Part shown: positions 61,986 through 64,000 of the stretch, piece by piece | How the letters are laid out: every line of letters starts with the position of its first letter | Position numbering within the stretch: the first letter of the stretch is position 1 | Assembly (NCBI GenBank): GCA_964388275.1 | Contig: CAYLZD010000002.1 | Location: 1 to 64,000, forward strand | DNA: 64,000 bases | Reading direction: 5' to 3' | From: JARYLZ01 sp964388275 | Lineage (GTDB): Bacteria; Bacteroidota; Ignavibacteria; SZUA-365 | Position numbers and translations under genes: made by a program | The notes under the pieces: generated by a model | The model's input: only the letters and a program-made list of their open reading frames with translations | Database searches by the model: none | Told to the model about the DNA's origin: nothing

Positions 61986-63125
61986 ATGGACAGGCGCGAA
62001 TTTCAGGAAAAGCACGGAATCATCGGGAGAACCCTCGAGATGCAGAAACTCGTGGACACGGTGATTCAGGTTGCGCCCACCGACATAACCGTTCTGATAA
62101 CGGGTGAAAGCGGGACCGGCAAAGAAGTCATAGCGAAGGCGATCTACAGCTCGGGAGCGAGGGCGGGCAAACGCTTCGTGGCCGTGAATTGCGGCGCGAT
62201 TCCGGAAGGCATACTCGAGAGCGAACTCTTCGGACACGAGAAAGGCGCCTTTACCGGAGCGATCGAAACGCGGAAAGGATATTTTGAACTTGCGAACGGC
62301 GGCACCGTGTTTCTGGACGAGATCGGTGAAACCCCTCTGATGACACAGGTCAAGCTTCTGCGGGTTCTGGAAACCGGGGAGTTCATGCGAGTCGGTTCCT
62401 CCGAGCAAAGACACACTGACGTCCGAATCATCGCCGCCACAAACAAGGATCTCGAGCGCGAAGTGGAGCAGCGGCGATTCAGACAGGACCTCTATTACCG
62501 GCTGCGTTCCGTGAACATCCGGATACCGCCTCTGCGCGAACGGCGCGCCGACATACCGCTGTTCATCGACAGATTCCTGGAGGAAGCTCTGGAAAGGGAT
62601 CCGACGAACCGGTTTCAGTTGACGGAGCACGCCAGGAAAGCTCTGCAGGATTATCCCTGGCCGGGAAACGTGCGCGAACTCCGGCACCTCATCGACAGTC
62701 TCTTCGTCCTGGAACGGGATAAAACCGTGGATTACGAGATACTTGCCGAACATCTCCCCGGAAGCGAAACGCCGGTCAACAATCCCTTCCTCCCGGTGCC
62801 GGCCGGAAAGAGTCCCGATCAGGCGGAGCGAGAGCTCATTTTCAGGGCCCTCTGGGAGTTGCGCGGCAGCGTGGAGGAGATCAAGCATACACTCAACATG
62901 CTGGCCGCGCAGGCAATGCAGGAACTGGCCGCTTTGCCGCGAAATTCCGAAAGCTCATCAATTGAAAAGGAACGCGAAGATCTGACGACGCTTCGCGAGA
63001 TGGAACGCGCCTTTATCGAACGCGTTCTCGAGCGCTGCGGCGGAAACCGCCGCCGCGCCGCGCGCATACTCGACATAAGCGAACGCACCCTGTACCGGAA
63101 AATCAGAGACTTCGGGTTGATATGA
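61986..63125 (+). CDS. Sigma-54-dependent transcriptional activator, AAA+ with Fis-type HTH
   Basis: 379 residues from the ATG at 61986, with GGAAGG upstream; an ATG at 61929 overlapping the previous stop is an alternative. The AAA+ core has Walker A TGESGTGKE, the sigma-54 contact loop EKGAFTGA, Walker B GTVFLDEIGE, and LRERRADIPLF. A Fis-like helix-turn-helix ends it (GGNRRRAARILDISERTLYRKIRDFGL). There is no N-terminal receiver or sensor domain (the first 20-25 residues lead straight into the AAA+ domain), so it must be regulated in trans or constitutively active. The stop overlaps lptE by 4 bases. Confidence 0.95.
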   Translation: MDRREFQEKHGIIGRTLEMQKLVDTVIQVAPTDITVLITGESGTGKEVIAKAIYSSGARAGKRFVAVNCGAIPEGILESELFGHEKGAFTGAIETRKGYFELANGGTVFLDEIGETPLMTQVKLLRVLETGEFMRVGSSEQRHTDVRIIAATNKDLEREVEQRRFRQDLYYRLRSVNIRIPPLRERRADIPLFIDRFLEEALERDPTNRFQLTEHARKALQDYPWPGNVRELRHLIDSLFVLERDKTVDYEILAEHLPGSETPVNNPFLPVPAGKSPDQAERELIFRALWELRGSVEEIKHTLNMLAAQAMQELAALPRNSESSSIEKEREDLTTLREMERAFIERVLERCGGNRRRAARILDISERTLYRKIRDFGLI

Positions 63126-63643
63126 CACACTTGTTTCCTGTGAGGATTTCCTTGTATTTTTGCTTTGCTATGATAAGCTGTTCTTCGCTTATCAGTTGCT
63201 ACTCGTTCACAGGAGCCTCCGTCCCGCCACATTGGACTTCGATCGCAATCCCGATATTCGACGATGAGAGCGGCTACGGCCAGCCATCACTGCGCGAAGA
63301 AATCACAAATATGCTCATCGAGAAGTTCCAAAGGGACAACACACTGCCGTTGCGCGACCGCTCGACGGCGAGTATTGAGATGTTGGGAGTTGTCACGGCT
63401 GTGGAAGCCGATCAGCCGATAGCCGTAACACAGGGCACACAGGCCGCCCGCTTGCAGGTTACGCTTCGAGTCGCCGTTACACTGATGGACAACACAAGGA
63501 AGACGCAGGCGTGGAAAAAGACCTTCAACGCCACAGGCGATTACTCCCCCGGCGGAGGCAGAGAGGAACGCGAAACAGGGCTCCGGAAAGCGGTCGAAAA
63601 ACTGACTGACGACATTTTGCTGGAAACCATATCAGCATGGTAA
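63122..63643 (+). CDS. lptE: LPS assembly lipoprotein LptE
   Basis: 173 residues. A lipoprotein signal ends at Cys26 (MISCSSLISC, lipobox LISC). The mature part begins YSFTGASVPPHWTSIAIPIFDDESGYGQPSLREEITNMLIEKFQRDNTLPL, the typical opening of FCB-group LptE, and carries the strand pattern DRSTASIEMLGVVTAVEADQ. It plugs the LptD barrel that inserts lipopolysaccharide. It starts inside the stop of the sigma-54 activator gene (ATGA), so the two are translationally coupled. Confidence 0.85.
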   Translation: MTHLFPVRISLYFCFAMISCSSLISCYSFTGASVPPHWTSIAIPIFDDESGYGQPSLREEITNMLIEKFQRDNTLPLRDRSTASIEMLGVVTAVEADQPIAVTQGTQAARLQVTLRVAVTLMDNTRKTQAWKKTFNATGDYSPGGGREERETGLRKAVEKLTDDILLETISAW

Positions 63644-63689
63644 ATTTGTATTTCATTTCCCGAAACGGCACAAGGCGCAGACCGGAATT

Positions 63690-64000
63690 ATGGAACATCT
63701 GATACTGGGTGCGTACTTCTTCTCACTTTCCGTAATCCTGCTGTTCGGGTCCCACGGATTCGTGATGATCTACTATTACTTCAAGAACAGGGATAAAAGG
63801 CCTGAGCGGGCGGCGGCAGCCGACAAACTCCCTGTGGTGACGGTGCAGCTGCCGCTCTACAACGAGTTGTACGTTGTGGAACGTCTGATAGACGCGGTCT
63901 GCCGGCTCGAATACCCGAAAGAGCTGCTTGAAATCCAGGTGCTTGACGACTCCACCGATGAGACGGTGGAACTCACCGCGGAGATCGTCCGCCGAAAACA
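63690..64000 (+). CDS. Family 2 glycosyltransferase (partial, C-terminus off the window)
   Basis: The ATG at 63690 has CCGGA upstream. About 103 residues are visible. An N-terminal membrane helix (LGAYFFSLSVILLFGSHGFVMIYYYF) is followed by the start of a GT2 domain: LPVVTVQLPLYNELYVVERLIDAVCRLEYPKELLEIQVLDDSTDETVELT, with the nucleotide-sugar DD motif at VLDDSTDET. Membrane GT2 enzymes of this kind make or extend polysaccharides or glycolipids (cellulose synthase or ceramide glucosyltransferase-like). Its place after lptE fits an envelope role. Confidence 0.88.
   Translation, partial: MEHLILGAYFFSLSVILLFGSHGFVMIYYYFKNRDKRPERAAAADKLPVVTVQLPLYNELYVVERLIDAVCRLEYPKELLEIQVLDDSTDETVELTAEIVRRK

Overview
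The window looks like about 64 kb of chromosome from a moderately high-GC member of the Bacteroidota/Chlorobiota (FCB) group, probably a relative of Ignavibacteria or Kapabacteria, and most likely a metagenome-assembled scaffold. The evidence is as follows. Several secreted proteins end in the type IX secretion (Por) sorting domain with a YPNPF-type motif. There is outer-membrane machinery (LptE, a DUF5916 barrel protein). The gene order miaB - SPOR protein - sigma-54 AAA protein - lptE is present. Many genes have strong AGGAGG-type ribosome binding sites, which Bacteroidia usually lack. A 100-N scaffold gap sits at 28804-28903. The species assignment is inference only.

Layout. 1-8.6 kb (minus strand): two tandem giant secreted paralogues, each a signal peptide, about 14 RCC1 repeats, a cohesin-like domain, Ig and FN3-like domains and a dockerin-like pair; the complete copy adds a second cohesin-like domain and a sorting tail, while the other runs off the left edge. 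A tandem hairpin repeat and a heptanucleotide array follow. 8.6-11 kb: a pirin and two toxin-antitoxin modules (PIN toxin with ribbon-helix-helix antitoxin; MazF-like toxin with ribbon-helix-helix antitoxin), with visible operator and promoter sequences. 11-18 kb: a GH26-like secreted protein, an ACT-like regulator and a secreted subtilisin with a beta-propeller. 18-26.5 kb (minus): SIMPL protein, then a tight operon lepA - lepB - lepB - hemW - polysaccharide deacetylase - GNAT. 26.6-34.5 kb (minus): a DUF6599/Tat-exported DUF362 pair, the scaffold gap, ettA, a zinc metallopeptidase lipoprotein and a frameshifted FG-GAP surface protein.

34.9-46 kb: tRNA-Ser(GGA) with a terminator, a MarR regulator divergent from a fused class I fumarase and a GmhA-like isomerase, an NDH-2 pseudogene fragment, an M16 peptidase, a ferritin-like protein, a membrane protein and a seven-repeat cysteine-rich secreted protein. 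46-51 kb: S9 peptidase and DUF5916 outer-membrane protein. 51-59 kb (minus): ispG, rhomboid, pgk, gap, an LCP-family protein and a MetH carrying only the B12-binding and activation halves. 59-64 kb: an Rrf2 regulator, an MTH1187 protein, then miaB, SPOR, sigma-54 AAA, lptE and the start of a family 2 glycosyltransferase.

Taken together, the genes suggest a heterotroph that exports many peptidases (S8, S9, M16, M2/M3-type), a glycosidase and modular adhesion proteins. Core housekeeping (translation factors, glycolysis, isoprenoid and haem-related enzymes) is interleaved with accessory islands. The most unusual content is the pair of RCC1/cohesin-like/dockerin-like proteins and the seven-fold cysteine repeat protein.
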